Assembly (NCBI GenBank): GCA_947589345.1 | Contig: CANQAC010000007.1 | Coordinates: forward strand, 1-62,194 | Reading direction: 5' to 3' | Length of the DNA: 62,194 bases | From: an uncultured Akkermansia sp. | GTDB lineage: Bacteria > Verrucomicrobiota > Verrucomicrobiia > Verrucomicrobiales > Akkermansiaceae | The notes under the pieces: model-generated | What the model was told of the DNA's origin: nothing | The model's input: the letters and a program-made list of their open reading frames with translations, nothing else | The model's database searches: none | Shown here: positions 1-10,061 of the stretch, piece by piece | How the letters are laid out: each line of letters begins with the position of its first letter | How positions within the stretch are numbered: position 1 is the stretch's first letter | Program-made: the position numbers and the translations under genes

Positions 1-3000
1 CCTGTGTCAGTAGAGGTCACGGTCAGTGTCCCGGAGCTGCCCTCCAAGGTGACGCCGTCACTGACTTTGCCGCTGTAGGTGGCATCTCCATCAAATTGCA
101 CGGTGCCGCTGCCGCTCACGGTGTTGGTCACGGTTTGATCCAGCGCTTTGTCGCTCAGTTTCCACGTGCCGCTCGTCCCGGTCTTGAGTTCACCGGTATA
201 AACGGAGATGTCGCCGCTCAGACCGGCGGGTTTGTCGTCCCCGGCAGTCAGGGCTTGCGCTCCGCTGACGGTTCCGGCGAGGGTGACGCCGTTCAAGGTG
301 GCGTCTTGATTCACCTCTACTTGCCCGGCGTTGACGATTGCGCCATCGCCTTTCAACACTTGGTTCGGGGTGTTGATGTTCAAAGTGGTGTCCGCTCCGC
401 CCAAGGCGTTGTCATTATCTACTTCAACAGTGCCGCCGCCAAGATCGATTTCGCCGGTGAATGCGCTGCTGTTACCGCTCATCTTGATGGTGCCATTCCC
501 TCCGCCCAGGGAGACGCCTCCGTCTCCCGTCAGAGTTCCGCTGTATTCCAAAGTCCCCGTGCCCCCGACGGTCAGCACCAACGTTGCTTTTTCTCCACCC
601 TCGATCTTTTTCACCTTCGCGTCTCCGCTCAGGGTTGCGGTGTTGGAGTTATCGATGTGGACTTTGTACTGCAACTCGCCTTCCGTCACGGTGATAGCTC
701 CGCTGTGGGTGGTGGTGCTCTCTTCCTTCCACTCCAAGGCGAAGCTGCCGGTGCCACTCTTCGCGATACCTTTCTCATCCAGTGCGAGCCTCAATCCCGA
801 ATTCTTGTTCGTCGTGGCTTCCACCGATCCCCAGGTCACACCCTCGCTGTCGTACGTCGCACCATCCACGCTTACTTTGACGACATCGGAGCTGCCATCG
901 GCAGTGTTGGCCACCTGGTCACTCACGTTGGGGTCTGTCAACTTCGTGTCGCTGTATTCCAGCACGCCGCCACGGAATTTGATCTTGCTCCCCGCCGGCA
1001 AAGCGTCGTCATGCGCCAGCACGAGGGTGCCCTGGTCTCCCAGTTGAATCTCCGGGATGGCGGTGTTCTTCAGCTTCAGCGTGAGTTTCGCTTCCGCTGA
1101 ATACCCGCCCACCTGCAGCACGCCGCCTTTACCATCATCGCCCGTGGTCATGTTCAGACCGCCTTCGCTACCGGTCGACTCGAAAATGTATGTACCGCTC
1201 GCCACCGAGACGTCTTTCGGGCTCACGGTTCCTTCGATCTGCACGGTGCCATGCTCCGTGGCGCCCTCCACGGTGAAGAGTACGTCTTTTCCGCCGGGGG
1301 CGGCTCCGCCTTCCCATTCGCCGGTTCCTTCATCGGTCCACTTGCCGTCACTTCCCCCCGTCCATTCCATGCCGCCCGGGTCCAGAATGGTGAGCAAGCC
1401 CGCTGAGTCCAGCTCCAGCTCTTTGCCGGCTATACCGGTGATGTCGAAGACCTCGCTCCACTCCTTGCCGCCGGTGGTCACGAGAGTATTCCAAACGCTG
1501 CCGAACGTTGTCGATTCAAAGAGTTGGTAAGTTCCTTCGTTATTGTACCCGGTCATGTTGATGGCCAGCTTCCCGTCTGTCCCCAGGGTGATCTCGCCGA
1601 AGTCCAGTTTCGCCCCTCCGGTCATGTCGATCTCGAAGCCGGCTCCCGACGTCCCATTGAGGTCCAGCGTGGTCGCTTTCAGGGTGCCTTTTTTGAGCGT
1701 CACCTTCTTGCTGCTGGCTATCTTGAGCGTGGTCAGTGTCCCGCTCGAAAAGTCTCCTTCACCGATGCTCAGGTTGCTCTGCACATCCAGATCGCCCGCC
1801 GTCGCTTTGAAGGTGCCTACCGTCAAGTCTGCTGTGCTGACGGTGATCGTGCCCGCCGTCATCTCCAAAGTGCCGCCGTGCGTTCCGCCGCCCGACAGGG
1901 TCAAGTCCCCGCTCGTCAATTTCAAGGTGCCGCTGGTGGAGTTATCCGTGTTGCTCAACGCGCCGGAAATGACGGATCCCGCTCCCTCAAACTCCAGAAC
2001 GCCCTCATCCACTTTCACGCCGCCTTTCAGCTGGGTTTTTCCATTGCCCGCCTCATTCGTTGTGGCCGATGTGGTGAACTTCTGCGTGCCTTCCCCTTTC
2101 TTCACGAGGGTGATGCCGTCCTCAATCACCAAGCCGTCCACCTCTTTTGTTGCATCCTTGGCGACGTTGACGGTGAGGTTGGCGCTGCCTTCCCCTTCGG
2201 CCAACACGGTGCGGAAGCGGTTGTTGTTATCGGAGTTGTCGGAATTGACATTCAGTCCCAAGTTCTCAAGCTTCGTGATGCCTCCGACCTCCAGATCGGC
2301 GTCGAGCTGTAATCGCGCACCCCAGCCCGATAGCGCCATGTCTCCACTGATGCTGCCTCCTTGTTTCATCTCCAACGTTTTGGCTGTCGGGTTGCCCCCA
2401 AGCGCCGCCGTCGCAACGTGGAAGTTGCCCTGCCCGGTCAGCTTGCCTTCCAGGGTGTAGCTGGCGCCGTTGAACTGCACCGCGCCCTCCGCGATCTCCA
2501 AGTCGTGATGCAGCGTACCTCCCGTGTCAGCGAAGCTCAACGTCCCTGCTCCGGTCTTTTGCAGGTGCACGCCATTTCCGAGCGTCACGCTGCCCAATTT
2601 GTCCGTCTCCCAAACGTCAACCGTTTTGTTGACGCTCTCCGGTGTTCCAACCACCTCAAATTGCACGTACACATCGTTGTTCTTTTTGTTGATGGTGCCG
2701 CTGCCGGAGAGTTTGCCGTTTTGCCCCAGGGTGATGTTGCCGCCCATGGTGAGCGTGTTGCCCTCGCCAATGGCGAATTCGCCGTTTTCGATGCTCGCGC
2801 TGCCGAGGGCGCCGGTGTGGGTGCCGCCGGTCCAGTCCAGTTTGCCGCCGCCGGTCAGGGTGAGGGCGTTGCCTTCACCCGCGATGTCTCCCTCCACGGT
2901 GAGTTCGGCTCCCGCTCCGCTGAGGTCCACCGTGCCTCCGCTCGCTCCCACGGTGAGTTTGCTGGCTGCCACGGTGCCCGCCAAACCGAAAGTACCCCCG

Positions 3001-6000
3001 TTCTGCACGGTGAGTTCACCCTTCCAGTCATGTGTTTCGTTGCCCAAGGTGAAGGTCTTGGTGTCCACGGTGAGCGCGCCGGTGCCGCTCATCTTGCCGT
3101 TCACGGTCGTGCCGACCTTGAAGGTGGCGGCGCTCTCCAGGTCTAACGCCTTTCGCACGGTCAGGGCGTTGTCCCCATCCGTCTCGAAGGTGTAGGAGCC
3201 GCTCGTGGTCTCCACGGTCATGTTTTTCACCGTTGCGTTGATGCCGAGTTTCACCGTGTTTTCCCCGGTGCCCTTGAAGTTCACGCTGTTCCCCTCGGCA
3301 AAGGTTTGAGCGCTGTCCCAAGTGTCGCTCGAGTCGTCCCAGGTGAATTCGTCGCCGCTGCCCGTATGGGTCAGGGTGACGGTGTCGTTGCTGAAGCTCA
3401 GTTTGCCGTCCTCCCCCAGTGTAACGTCGTAGGTGCAGTCGCGGCCCAGATCAATAGCTAATTGGTTGTTGTCAAAGAGCGCCTTCAACCCCTTGAGCAA
3501 ATCGGCGCTCATACTCGTGTCGAAGAGCTGGTAACCGCCTCTCAACAGGCTGTCAGAGCCTTCATCCGAGAGTCCGGTGAGGGTGATGGTCAGCTTATGT
3601 TGGTCGGTGCCGACGATGGCGTTGCTCAGTTTAATCTTGCCCTCGCCGGCGCTGCTCAGCGAGATGTACCCATGCCCGGTGAGGGTCAGCGTGCCAACGT
3701 CCAGCGTACCGGCTCCTCCGGAGGTCAAGGTCGCTCCTTCCGCCAGCTGCAAGCTCGTGAGGCTCGACGATGCCTCCACGCCTCCCGTAAAGGTGGCTGT
3801 GGCTCCACTCTCCAGCTTGAGGGTGCCGCCCGTCCCCTTCAGTTTCCCGGTGGCTTCAAGTTTCTTCCCTTCTTTCACGGTGATGCTCGACCCCGTGCCG
3901 ATCTCCACGTTCATCCCCGCCGTCGCATCCACGTTGAACACCATCTCCCCGCCACTGACCGCCGCATAGCTGCCGCCCACCGCAAAGGTGGTGCTACCCC
4001 CGAAGGTCAATGTGCCGCTGCTGCTTTTGATGCCGACGCCTGTGCCAAAGCTCATCCCGGCGCTACCACCGCCGTTCATGACGAGATTACTTATTGTCGT
4101 CCGAACGTCCACATACACATCCTTATTCACTCCTCCTAACCTCTCAAACCACGTGTGGTGTCCACTGTTCTGAAAAGTCCAGCCGCTGATAACCAAATCA
4201 TCTCCCAGCACAAACTTGCCCGACCAGCTCGCATCAAGCTCTCCTACCTCCGCTCCCTTTTCCAGAGTCATCACTGACGCGTTTGTCTCTCCGTTCGGAG
4301 ATGCTCCCCAAAGACCAAGCTGACCATCTACAACAAGCTTGTTCTTGAAGATGTACGTTGATTTGACGCCATGATTGATGAAGTCTCCTACGACATGCAC
4401 GTTCACTTTGTCGTCGAAGGTGGCTTTCACGGCGACCTTTGAATTGTCTGTATCGTCGCCAGCTCCTGTGAAATTGAGCATATCTCCATTGACCAAGAGG
4501 GTGGAGCTCGCTTGGTCGGAGGTAAAGGTATAGCCACCATCAGCACCAGCGTTGGCTGCGGTGAACTTGATGCTGGCCGCGGTGATGGTGGGATCCTTCA
4601 GAGTGACCGTAGCCGCGCCGGTCGCTCCCAGGTACACATTACTGTTCGTGGTCCACGCGGAGCCCGGCGCTTGGTCGGCTCCCAAAGCCCACTGATTGTC
4701 ACCGCCGGTTCCCCAGGCGAGTTCGCTACTTCCACCATTGCCCGGCCAGTACAAATCCGTGCCGGCTGCGAGGGTGACGACACAGCCACTCTCGTTGAGG
4801 GTGAGCTGCTTGCTGCCATCTGTCGTCGTGCCCGTCACGAAAATTTTATCCTTCCAACCGTCGTTCCATCCGCTCCCGAAGAGGGCGTAACCGGCGTCCG
4901 AAACATCATTATCGGCGAATCCGGTGAGGGTCAGGATGATGGGATCGTTGATGCTTGCTCCATTCCATGCCAGTTTCAAGCCACTACCAGTGCTGTACGC
5001 CAGCTCAAAGGTGGCTCCGCCGCCTACGCTGATCTCTCCTCCGCTCACCGCCAGTACGCCGCCTGCCCATTTGAATGCGCCGCCCGAGATGTCAATGCCG
5101 CCCGTTTTGATGGTCATTCCCTTGCCCGCCGACCCCATGGTGAGCGACCCACCCGTCACGACCAACGAGCCAACGGAGAGAGTACCGTAAGCGCCGGTCA
5201 ACGTCTGCTCGCTTCCGGCCATCTTGAGTTTGCCCGTGAGTTCCACAGCTCCATCCCAAGTTTTTTTATAACCATCACTTGGAGCTGCCCCGGAGAAGAT
5301 CAGGTTTCCGCCGGAGATTTTACTGGTCTTGTCGTCGGAATCGTCGCCATTATTGTTGTACACGCACAGCAGCGTGAGCGTGTGGTCCGCAAAGGATATC
5401 TCGCTACCCTTACGGAAGTCCAGATCGACTGCGATGACTGCATCGTCCTGAAGTGTCAGTTTATTGGAGCCGGAGTCGTTGTCCGCTCCAAGGGTGATCT
5501 TGCTCGTGACCCCGCTGGTATCCAGTTTGCCGATGGTGTTCTCCCCCTGGAAGATCAGCTCACTGCCCGTGAGGACCAATTCTTCCAACACGCTCAGATT
5601 TTTGATATACGCCCAGCCGTCACCGGGTCCGTCTACATGCAGCTTCACTCCTTTCTCGAAGCTCATCTTGTCATCTCCACCAAACGTCTGCCCCTTGGTC
5701 AGGCTCTTTGTCAGCGTGCCTTTGCCGTTCTCCGTTCCCTCGTAAGTCACGCTCACGTCGCCACTCCCCTTTGTCAAGGTTCCGCCGAGTACGATCTCCG
5801 CGTCATCGCCCAGCACGAGCTTGCCGCCGTCGAAGGTCACGTCCCCATTGAGATTCACCGTCGTGCCGTCATCAGCCTTGAAAGATTTCTTCAAGTCGAC
5901 AGCATCGGTGATGGTGAGCTCCTTCTCCGCTGCGCCGTAGCCGACGTTGCTGCCCAACACATTGGCATCGCTGCCGAACTTGGCGGTGAAGTCAGCCCAG

Positions 6001-9000
6001 ATCATCGAGCCGCCGCCGGCGTAGAGCGCGTAACCCGTGCCGGTCAGAGAGCTTGCGCCGCCGGTGATGCTTTCGGAGAAGTAGAGGTCGGTGTTGCTCA
6101 GCTCAAGGCTGCCGCCTGTGAGCGTGACGTCTTTCGCCGAAACCTTGCCATCCCCGCTGAGGGTCAGTTTGCTGCTCCCGCTCACAGTGATGCCGCCGCT
6201 CACGGTCAGCGAGTTCTCACCCTCCACCTTAAACGTCCAGCCTGTTCCTTGCTGCACCTCCACCCCCGCCGCCTTGACCGCACCATCCACCGTCACCTCC
6301 TCGCCGGTTCCATCGCTGAAGATAGCTGTCACACTCCCGCCGTTGCTCCAATGCTCACTGGTTCCCCAGTTCGTATTTGCTCCTGCGGCGTCCCATGTGT
6401 TCTGAGTTGAGGCCTTATTCCAAGTCAGTGTACTCGCCTCCGCCTTGGTCCAAGTGAGTTTGCCGGTGCTGTCGAGCTGGAGGTCTTGGTAGGTCACTGA
6501 GTCTGCTGCCTCAATGGTGAAGTAGTCTTGCCACCCGCTCGTGAAGCCGTTTGAGGCGAACAGCTGAATTCCCGTCGTTCCATCAATGCTTCCAAAGAAA
6601 TTGTTGTCCAGGTGGATTGTGAGTATGTGGTCCTTGCTGCCTCCATTGAGCTGCGAAATGCCGCTGAGCGTGATCTTCTGCTGCAACGCACTGAGGGTCA
6701 GTTTCGCGTTCTCGCCCCACGTCCAGCCTCCACTGATCGTGAAATCCCCCGCGTTCACCGCCAACTCCGCACCCCTCGCCAAATTCAGGTTCGTGAGGGT
6801 ACTCCCCTCCGCCGTACCCAGCGTCAGCTTCCCGCCCGTCACACTCAGCGTCCCCGTACCGTTCAACGTCCCAACCGTCCCCGTGATGCCACTCTCCAAC
6901 GTGGCGCCACTCGTCAAAGTCACGGTGTAATCTTTCAACGCGTCACCGCTATAGCTTAGCTTGAGTGTGCCCTTCTGTACGTTGATCTTTGCCGTTCCGG
7001 TCGCGGTAAATGTATCCGCCAGCTCCAACACGCCCACACCCGTCTTAGTGAGATCATAATTGCTGTCATTCGTCAACTTACCCTTAAGTTGCAGCACATG
7101 GGCGTAATTGTTCGCTCCCTCATCGGGGCGTCCCGTCTGAATGGTCGTGGCTCCCTCCAATACGATACCCCATGCCAGCCCGGTAGTGGTCGCTGAACCA
7201 CCATCTTTGTTGTAATTGTCGTGCGTCCAAAACGTGAGAGCCCCCTTGTTTTTATCGTCGTTTGATAGACCTGCTCCTTGCAAGTGCAGGGTCACCCCCG
7301 TCTCAGCATCTCCTCCGAAATCTGCATCGAAGAAGAGGGAGGCTCCTTCCCGGACGTAGAAGTTGACAATACGGCTGAATTTGCCTTTGCAACTGCCCGA
7401 TTGAGCTTCTACGTACGTTCCGCTCGCGAGAGCGACGTTTTCCATCTTTTCCGCGCTGTCCTGACTGATCGTATCACTAATGCTACCCCATGTGTTGCCG
7501 TCACCGGCCATATCAAATACGAGAGTTCCTTTCCCACTGAAGTAATTTTTCGTTCCGGCCCCTCCTCCCAAGCTCCAGCCTTGCTTGATTATGACTTCGC
7601 TGCTTTCATTAATTGTCACATCTCCGAAGTCTTTCTTGCCTTGCCCGTCTATGGTGAGTTTCCCCTTCACTTCCGTGCTGTTCGCCTTAACCGTTTTGCC
7701 ACTGTCTATATTAAACGTGACGTCCGTGCCACTATCAACCACGAGTTTGTTGCCCACGGTGATGTTGTTGTCGACATCAAACACGTAAGTTCCACCGTTT
7801 CCATCCGCACCTTTCTTCACGGTCATGTTTCTTCCAACCTTGACGTCACCACCGACCGTTACAGTGATGGATCCCGTATTCGTCCCTGCAAACTCCACAT
7901 CTCCAACGCCGGTGTACGCCGTGGTATGTTCCTCTCCCCACTTATTTCCACCTTCGTTCGTCGACCACTCCAGAGTGTTTACAGAGTCATTCCAAGTCTC
8001 CGTGCCGACAGCGGCGCTTGTTACAGTGATGCTGCCATTCTCCCCCCAGGTGACTGAATAACCAAAGATCTCCGCGAACGTGGCATACTGCTTCCAACTA
8101 TCAGCAGCGTTTTCAATAAGTGCGTACGTGCCACTGTGCTGACTTATGACGGATTGGAGGAAAGCTTCCGTGAGGTGGATCTTGAGACTGTGAATGCCAG
8201 CCGACAATGCTCCTTGAAGCTTCAAACTGGTAAGCGTACCATCCAGTGTGATGTCAGCATCGTTTGTGAGGGTAATCGTCCCCAGATTGATCGTCCCACT
8301 CGTGATGTCGCTACCCAACTTCAGATGTCCTCCGCCGGCAAGCGTGAGGGAAGTCAGAGATTTATTGCTCTCCCACGCCGAAACGGAAAGTTCGCCGGTC
8401 AGAGATAGAGCGCCTTCGAACGACATTGTAGCTACCGACAGTGTGCCGCTAGCCACATTCACCGTGGTTCCGGACTCTCCCATGAGCTTGCCCTGCACGG
8501 CAGATGTGCCGGTAAACTCGAGAGTAGCGCCTGCCTTCGCCTTTGCTGCCCCATTGACCGTATAATTGTCTACGGTCAGTTTATGCGCCCCAGTTGCCCC
8601 GATGCCCACCTCGAAACTTGTAACACTGGGCAAAAGCTCACTTAATGCCTTGTCTCCGCTCCCGATATTGAACACCACCGCCGCATCAGTTGCGTCCTGC
8701 TTTTTCCGGAATTCTGCGTCGCCGTTCCCACCGTTTCCAGTGCTTATATTCCCACTTATTTCCAAGTCGTCCCCTAAGACGTAAACTCCACCCCAGCCCA
8801 CAGTGAAATTACCAGTGATTTTCCCGCCCTTTTCCAACGTCAACGTCCCTTTGTTGCTTGCATTCGTTCCGTACCACGCAAAATCGCTTCCTGAGTTGAA
8901 ATTCCCTTTGATGGTAGTTTGAATTTGTCCGCCGCCCAATGTCGCGTTATTACTCAACGTTAAGTCACCGTCCAAAGTACCGCTGATCGTGAACTTACCT

Positions 9001-9710
9001 CCAGTTACCCCTACATTGCCGCTCACCTCCGCATCAGAAATGTGCAACTCAGCATTTGTCTGAACATCCACGCCTCCTGTGAACGTAACCTTATGGGTTC
9101 CTTGAGTCGCTGCATATCCTGAAGCGTCGATTTTTAAATAATCCGAACCATCCAAAGTTACTTTGTTGGTGATGGTCAGCGTTGAAGCTGTTGTTGTAAG
9201 GAATTGGAATCGCCCGCCGCAGGAGTCCAAATCAAGAGTTCCCAACGTCAAATTACCTCCCATTTCCACAATCGGGTTAGCCCATTCTCCACTGCGGGCT
9301 CCACCTGTAATTTTGAGTGTGCCGCTAAAGTTTCCTCCCTGATGGAGTACGAGTTGCGCTGCATCATTGTTTGTAGTCTTTCTCAGCAAAGTGAGTGTAC
9401 CACCTGAGCCCGTTAACTTCCCTGTTACCTCCACTTTGCTGTTATTACCGGGAGTGATACTCAATTCCACCTCACCATCGCTGATAGTGATGCTCTCGTA
9501 AGTTTTCGCTCCCGAGAGATCCACAGTCTCCTTCTCGCTCCCTGTGTGGTCAATCCTCTCCGCACTCGCCCTCTGGCTGGTAGCCAGGAACACCGCGGCG
9601 ATGCCGGAGGCGGAGGCGATGGTGGTGGGGATGGAGGCAGCGGGCAGAGCTACCGCAGCAAGGCAAGCCAAGAGAGCCTTGCGAAGACCCGAAGGAAGGT
9701 GAAGTTTCAT
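1..9710 (-). CDS. Giant secreted autotransporter-type beta-strand repeat protein, 3' end outside the window
   Basis: The frame is open from the ATG at 9710 to the left edge, so at least 3236 codons are present; I confirmed the frame near the start, around 4500 and at the edge. The N-terminus MKLHLPSGLRKALLACLAAV is followed by an Ala/Ser-rich stretch ending near SQRASA, a convincing Sec signal peptide. The rest is low-complexity sequence rich in Gly, Thr, Ser and Leu, with recurring strands of the form GTLTL, KLTLSG and GxLxVxxG, as in autotransporter-associated beta-strand (passenger beta-helix) proteins. A hinge motif of the type GYQLF/GYALF followed by a Trp-containing segment recurs at about 1525, 3530, 4880, 6025, 6555 and 8130, so the protein is modular. 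The C-terminus is not visible, so a beta-barrel, PEP-CTERM or other anchor cannot be assigned. A role as an adhesin or surface fibre is inference. Confidence 0.85.
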   Translation of the reverse strand, partial: MKLHLPSGLRKALLACLAAVALPAASIPTTIASASGIAAVFLATSQRASAERIDHTGSEKETVDLSGAKTYESITISDGEVELSITPGNNSKVEVTGKLTGSGGTLTLLRKTTNNDAAQLVLHQGGNFSGTLKITGGARSGEWANPIVEMGGNLTLGTLDLDSCGGRFQFLTTTASTLTITNKVTLDGSDYLKIDASGYAATQGTHKVTFTGGVDVQTNAELHISDAEVSGNVGVTGGKFTISGTLDGDLTLSNNATLGGGQIQTTIKGNFNSGSDFAWYGTNASNKGTLTLEKGGKITGNFTVGWGGVYVLGDDLEISGNISTGNGGNGDAEFRKKQDATDAAVVFNIGSGDKALSELLPSVTSFEVGIGATGAHKLTVDNYTVNGAAKAKAGATLEFTGTSAVQGKLMGESGTTVNVASGTLSVATMSFEGALSLTGELSVSAWESNKSLTSLTLAGGGHLKLGSDITSGTINLGTITLTNDADITLDGTLTSLKLQGALSAGIHSLKIHLTEAFLQSVISQHSGTYALIENAADSWKQYATFAEIFGYSVTWGENGSITVTSAAVGTETWNDSVNTLEWSTNEGGNKWGEEHTTAYTGVGDVEFAGTNTGSITVTVGGDVKVGRNMTVKKGADGNGGTYVFDVDNNITVGNKLVVDSGTDVTFNIDSGKTVKANSTEVKGKLTIDGQGKKDFGDVTINESSEVIIKQGWSLGGGAGTKNYFSGKGTLVFDMAGDGNTWGSISDTISQDSAEKMENVALASGTYVEAQSGSCKGKFSRIVNFYVREGASLFFDADFGGDAETGVTLHLQGAGLSNDDKNKGALTFWTHDNYNKDGGSATTTGLAWGIVLEGATTIQTGRPDEGANNYAHVLQLKGKLTNDSNYDLTKTGVGVLELADTFTATGTAKINVQKGTLKLSYSGDALKDYTVTLTSGATLESGITGTVGTLNGTGTLSVTGGKLTLGTAEGSTLTNLNLARGAELAVNAGDFTISGGWTWGENAKLTLSALQQKITLSGISQLNGGSKDHILTIHLDNNFFGSIDGTTGIQLFASNGFTSGWQDYFTIEAADSVTYQDLQLDSTGKLTWTKAEASTLTWNKASTQNTWDAAGANTNWGTSEHWSNGGSVTAIFSDGTGEEVTVDGAVKAAGVEVQQGTGWTFKVEGENSLTVSGGITVSGSSKLTLSGDGKVSAKDVTLTGGSLELSNTDLYFSESITGGASSLTGTGYALYAGGGSMIWADFTAKFGSDANVLGSNVGYGAAEKELTITDAVDLKKSFKADDGTTVNLNGDVTFDGGKLVLGDDAEIVLGGTLTKGSGDVSVTYEGTENGKGTLTKSLTKGQTFGGDDKMSFEKGVKLHVDGPGDGWAYIKNLSVLEELVLTGSELIFQGENTIGKLDTSGVTSKITLGADNDSGSNKLTLQDDAVIAVDLDFRKGSEISFADHTLTLLCVYNNNGDDSDDKTSKISGGNLIFSGAAPSDGYKKTWDGAVELTGKLKMAGSEQTLTGAYGTLSVGSLVVTGGSLTMGSAGKGMTIKTGGIDISGGAFKWAGGVLAVSGGEISVGGGATFELAYSTGSGLKLAWNGASINDPIILTLTGFADNDVSDAGYALFGSGWNDGWKDKIFVTGTTTDGSKQLTLNESGCVVTLAAGTDLYWPGNGGSSELAWGTGGDNQWALGADQAPGSAWTTNSNVYLGATGAATVTLKDPTITAASIKFTAANAGADGGYTFTSDQASSTLLVNGDMLNFTGAGDDTDNSKVAVKATFDDKVNVHVVGDFINHGVKSTYIFKNKLVVDGQLGLWGASPNGETNASVMTLEKGAEVGELDASWSGKFVLGDDLVISGWTFQNSGHHTWFERLGGVNKDVYVDVRTTISNLVMNGGGSAGMSFGTGVGIKSSSGTLTFGGSTTFAVGGSYAAVSGGEMVFNVDATAGMNVEIGTGSSITVKEGKKLEATGKLKGTGGTLKLESGATATFTGGVEASSSLTSLQLAEGATLTSGGAGTLDVGTLTLTGHGYISLSSAGEGKIKLSNAIVGTDQHKLTITLTGLSDEGSDSLLRGGYQLFDTSMSADLLKGLKALFDNNQLAIDLGRDCTYDVTLGEDGKLSFSNDTVTLTHTGSGDEFTWDDSSDTWDSAQTFAEGNSVNFKGTGENTVKLGINATVKNMTVETTSGSYTFETDGDNALTVRKALDLESAATFKVGTTVNGKMSGTGALTVDTKTFTLGNETHDWKGELTVQNGGTFGLAGTVAASKLTVGASGGTVDLSGAGAELTVEGDIAGEGNALTLTGGGKLDWTGGTHTGALGSASIENGEFAIGEGNTLTMGGNITLGQNGKLSGSGTINKKNNDVYVQFEVVGTPESVNKTVDVWETDKLGSVTLGNGVHLQKTGAGTLSFADTGGTLHHDLEIAEGAVQFNGASYTLEGKLTGQGNFHVATAALGGNPTAKTLEMKQGGSISGDMALSGWGARLQLDADLEVGGITKLENLGLNVNSDNSDNNNRFRTVLAEGEGSANLTVNVAKDATKEVDGLVIEDGITLVKKGEGTQKFTTSATTNEAGNGKTQLKGGVKVDEGVLEFEGAGSVISGALSNTDNSTSGTLKLTSGDLTLSGGGTHGGTLEMTAGTITVSTADLTVGTFKATAGDLDVQSNLSIGEGDFSSGTLTTLKIASSKKVTLKKGTLKATTLDLNGTSGAGFEIDMTGGAKLDFGEITLGTDGKLAINMTGYNNEGTYQLFESTTFGSVWNTLVTTGGKEWSEVFDITGIAGKELELDSAGLLTILDPGGMEWTGGSDGKWTDEGTGEWEGGAAPGGKDVLFTVEGATEHGTVQIEGTVSPKDVSVASGTYIFESTGSEGGLNMTTGDDGKGGVLQVGGYSAEAKLTLKLKNTAIPEIQLGDQGTLVLAHDDALPAGSKIKFRGGVLEYSDTKLTDPNVSDQVANTADGSSDVVKVSVDGATYDSEGVTWGSVEATTNKNSGLRLALDEKGIAKSGTGSFALEWKEESTTTHSGAITVTEGELQYKVHIDNSNTATLSGDAKVKKIEGGEKATLVLTVGGTGTLEYSGTLTGDGGVSLGGGNGTIKMSGNSSAFTGEIDLGGGTVEVDNDNALGGADTTLNINTPNQVLKGDGAIVNAGQVEVNQDATLNGVTLAGTVSGAQALTAGDDKPAGLSGDISVYTGELKTGTSGTWKLSDKALDQTVTNTVSGSGTVQFDGDATYSGKVSDGVTLEGSSGTLTVTSTDT

Positions 9711-9786
9711 GACGAGAAACAGGTGAATGAACTCAGAAAGCCCCCAACCCCCTCGGAAAGACAACGAGAGATTTGAGGATTCTTGG

Positions 9787-9816
9787 AGTATATCTCTTTT
9801 TAAATGCGATGCGCAA
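9787..9816 (-). promoter_or_regulatory. Promoter of the giant surface protein gene
   Basis: Read on the minus strand, TTGCGC (9811-9816) is followed after 18 bases by TATACT (9787-9792). The predicted start of transcription is near 9780, giving a leader of about 70 bases. The -35 lies inside one arm of the 23-bp inverted repeat. Confidence 0.55.
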
Positions 9817-9978
9817 GTAAAATTTTGCTGAACCTCCGAAAAAGAACGAGTTATGATTTTATTAGTTTTTGATAATGAGATGGTTGGGCTGACAAAAAAA
9901 TTCTGTTGAAAATAACCGAAGCAGCTTGGCGCTAGGACAAGCGACCAGCATGGCAGCGCATCGCATTTAAAAAGAGAT
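9792..9978. repeat. 187-bp segment bounded by a perfect 23-bp inverted repeat
   Basis: Bases 9792-9814 are the exact reverse complement of 9956-9978; the 141 bases between are AT-rich and hold no convincing gene. The layout resembles a small non-autonomous transposable element, but I see no clear target-site duplication. It could instead be a paired regulatory site between two divergent genes. The rest of the 9711-10061 gap holds only the promoters of the giant gene and rimO. Confidence 0.5.
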
Positions 9979-10049
9979 GAGCAGTTGGCGGGAGGAGAGG
10001 GTGATGGAGCGGGGTTGCAGGTTTTCCTTTTCTTTTAGCGGATGAATGG

Positions 10050-10055
10050 TATGAT
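10050..10055 (+). promoter_or_regulatory. -10 element of rimO, abutting the start codon
   Basis: TATGAT lies six bases before the rimO ATG at 10062, so transcription should begin at or next to the A of the ATG. The -35 is weak (TTTTCT at 10028-10033). Confidence 0.45.
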
Positions 10056-10061
10056 AGGCGC

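Noticed and set aside
96..9407. Many plus-strand open frames of up to 632 codons across the first 9.4 kb
   Set aside because: They are antisense to one continuous minus-strand frame with a signal peptide and coherent repeats. Their proteins are disordered Pro/Ser/Val-rich or Arg/His/Gln-rich shadows.
1..9700. CRISPR-like or tandem DNA repeats suggested by recurring GTGCCGCTG-type strings
   Set aside because: The strings are unevenly spaced, degenerate and in frame; they come from repeated protein strands.
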